NCBI GenBank assembly: GCA_024640385.1
Contig: JAHEFC010000042.1
Coordinates: forward strand, 1-15,336
Direction of reading: 5' to 3'
DNA: 15,336 bases
Source: Sphingobacteriales bacterium
GTDB taxonomy: Bacteria > Bacteroidota > Bacteroidia > Chitinophagales > Chitinophagaceae
The position numbers were made by a program, and so were the translations under genes. The notes under the pieces were generated by a model. It did no database searches. It was not told the origin of the DNA and was given only the letters and a program-made list of their open reading frames with translations. This document shows, one piece after another, positions 15,010 through 15,336 of this stretch. Positions within the stretch are counted from its first letter, which is position 1, and each line of letters begins with the position of its first letter.

Positions 15010-15336
15010 ATGAATCTTATTGAAGAGCTTGCGTGGCGCGGAATGTTGCAGGATATCATGCCTGGAACAGAGGAACAGTTGAACAAAGAAAAAACTATTG
15101 GTTATATAGGCTTTGATCCAACGGCCGACAGCCTTCATATTGGCAGCCTTGTCCCCATACTACTCCTGGTGCATTTACAGAGAGCCGGGCACCAGCCTGT
15201 GGCCCTGGTCGGGGGTGCCACCGGAATGGTAGGCGATCCCAGCGGTAAAAGTGAAGAAAGAAATTTGCTCGATGAAGATGTGTTGAACCGCAACTTATCG
15301 GGTATCAAAAAGCAACTGGAAAAATACCTGGATTTT
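15010..15336 (+). CDS. tyrS: Tyrosyl-tRNA synthetase (3' end cut by window edge)
   Basis: The first 109 codons of a class Ic aminoacyl-tRNA synthetase, which activates tyrosine with ATP and charges tRNA-Tyr in the cytoplasm. It begins [22 protein letters not shown]. The ATP-binding HIGH motif appears as HIGS at 43-46, preceded by [12 protein letters not shown] at 31-42 with tyrosine-pocket residues Tyr32 and Asp36. [21 protein letters not shown] at about 64-84 is the conserved second segment. The rest of the protein (normally about 420-430 residues, with a KMSKS motif) lies outside. An ATG at 15004 is followed at once by a stop, so the start at 15010 is clear. It is divergent from the porV2 gene, with its own promoter. 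The tRNA it charges is the type encoded at 1593-1675. Confidence 0.97.
   Translation, partial: MNLIEELAWRGMLQDIMPGTEEQLNKEKTIGYIGFDPTADSLHIGSLVPILLLVHLQRAGHQPVALVGGATGMVGDPSGKSEERNLLDEDVLNRNLSGIKKQLEKYLDF

Overview
The window comes from a chromosome of the phylum Bacteroidota, most likely the Chitinophagaceae. This rests on a PorU/PorV-type pair of type IX secretion (T9SS) genes, several promoter boxes of the Bacteroidota form TTG-N(17-23)-TAnnTTTG, almost no Shine-Dalgarno sequences except in front of rpsU, and the gene order rpsU - xer - hpf - tRNAs - tuf. It is mostly housekeeping DNA with one repeat-rich intergenic island and one cell-surface region.

Bases 1-4043 hold minus-strand translation genes. 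In transcription order they are rpsU, a Xer-type tyrosine recombinase, hpf, then tRNA-Thr(TGT), tRNA-Tyr(GTA), tRNA-Gly(TCC), tRNA-Thr(GGT) and tuf, which is cut by the window edge. The tRNA-tuf order and anticodons match the E. coli thrU-tyrU-glyT-thrT-tufB operon. rpsU carries a near-perfect Shine-Dalgarno sequence. Its terminator runs directly into the recombinase start codon.

Between xer and hpf lies a 669-bp stretch without a credible gene (2219-2887). It holds a 456-bp, MITE-like segment with 58-bp imperfect inverted ends, a perfect 28-bp palindrome at its left edge, and an interior degenerate direct-repeat array with a period of about 90 bp. This is the most unusual DNA in the window.

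Bases 4158-8652 hold riboflavin synthase (ribE), a GtrB/CsbB-like polyprenyl-phosphate glycosyltransferase translationally coupled to it, a zinc-ribbon SAM methyltransferase on the opposite strand, and a YfhO-family multi-membrane protein. The glycosyltransferase and YfhO types together suggest a lipid-linked sugar transfer pathway for surface glycosylation.

Bases 8625-14815 (minus strand) hold a two-gene unit: a PorV/PorQ-family outer membrane barrel followed after 14 bp by a 1687-residue gingipain-type C25 peptidase of the PorU class. These probably act together at the outer membrane on T9SS cargo. tyrS starts at 15010 on the plus strand behind its own promoter and is cut by the window end.
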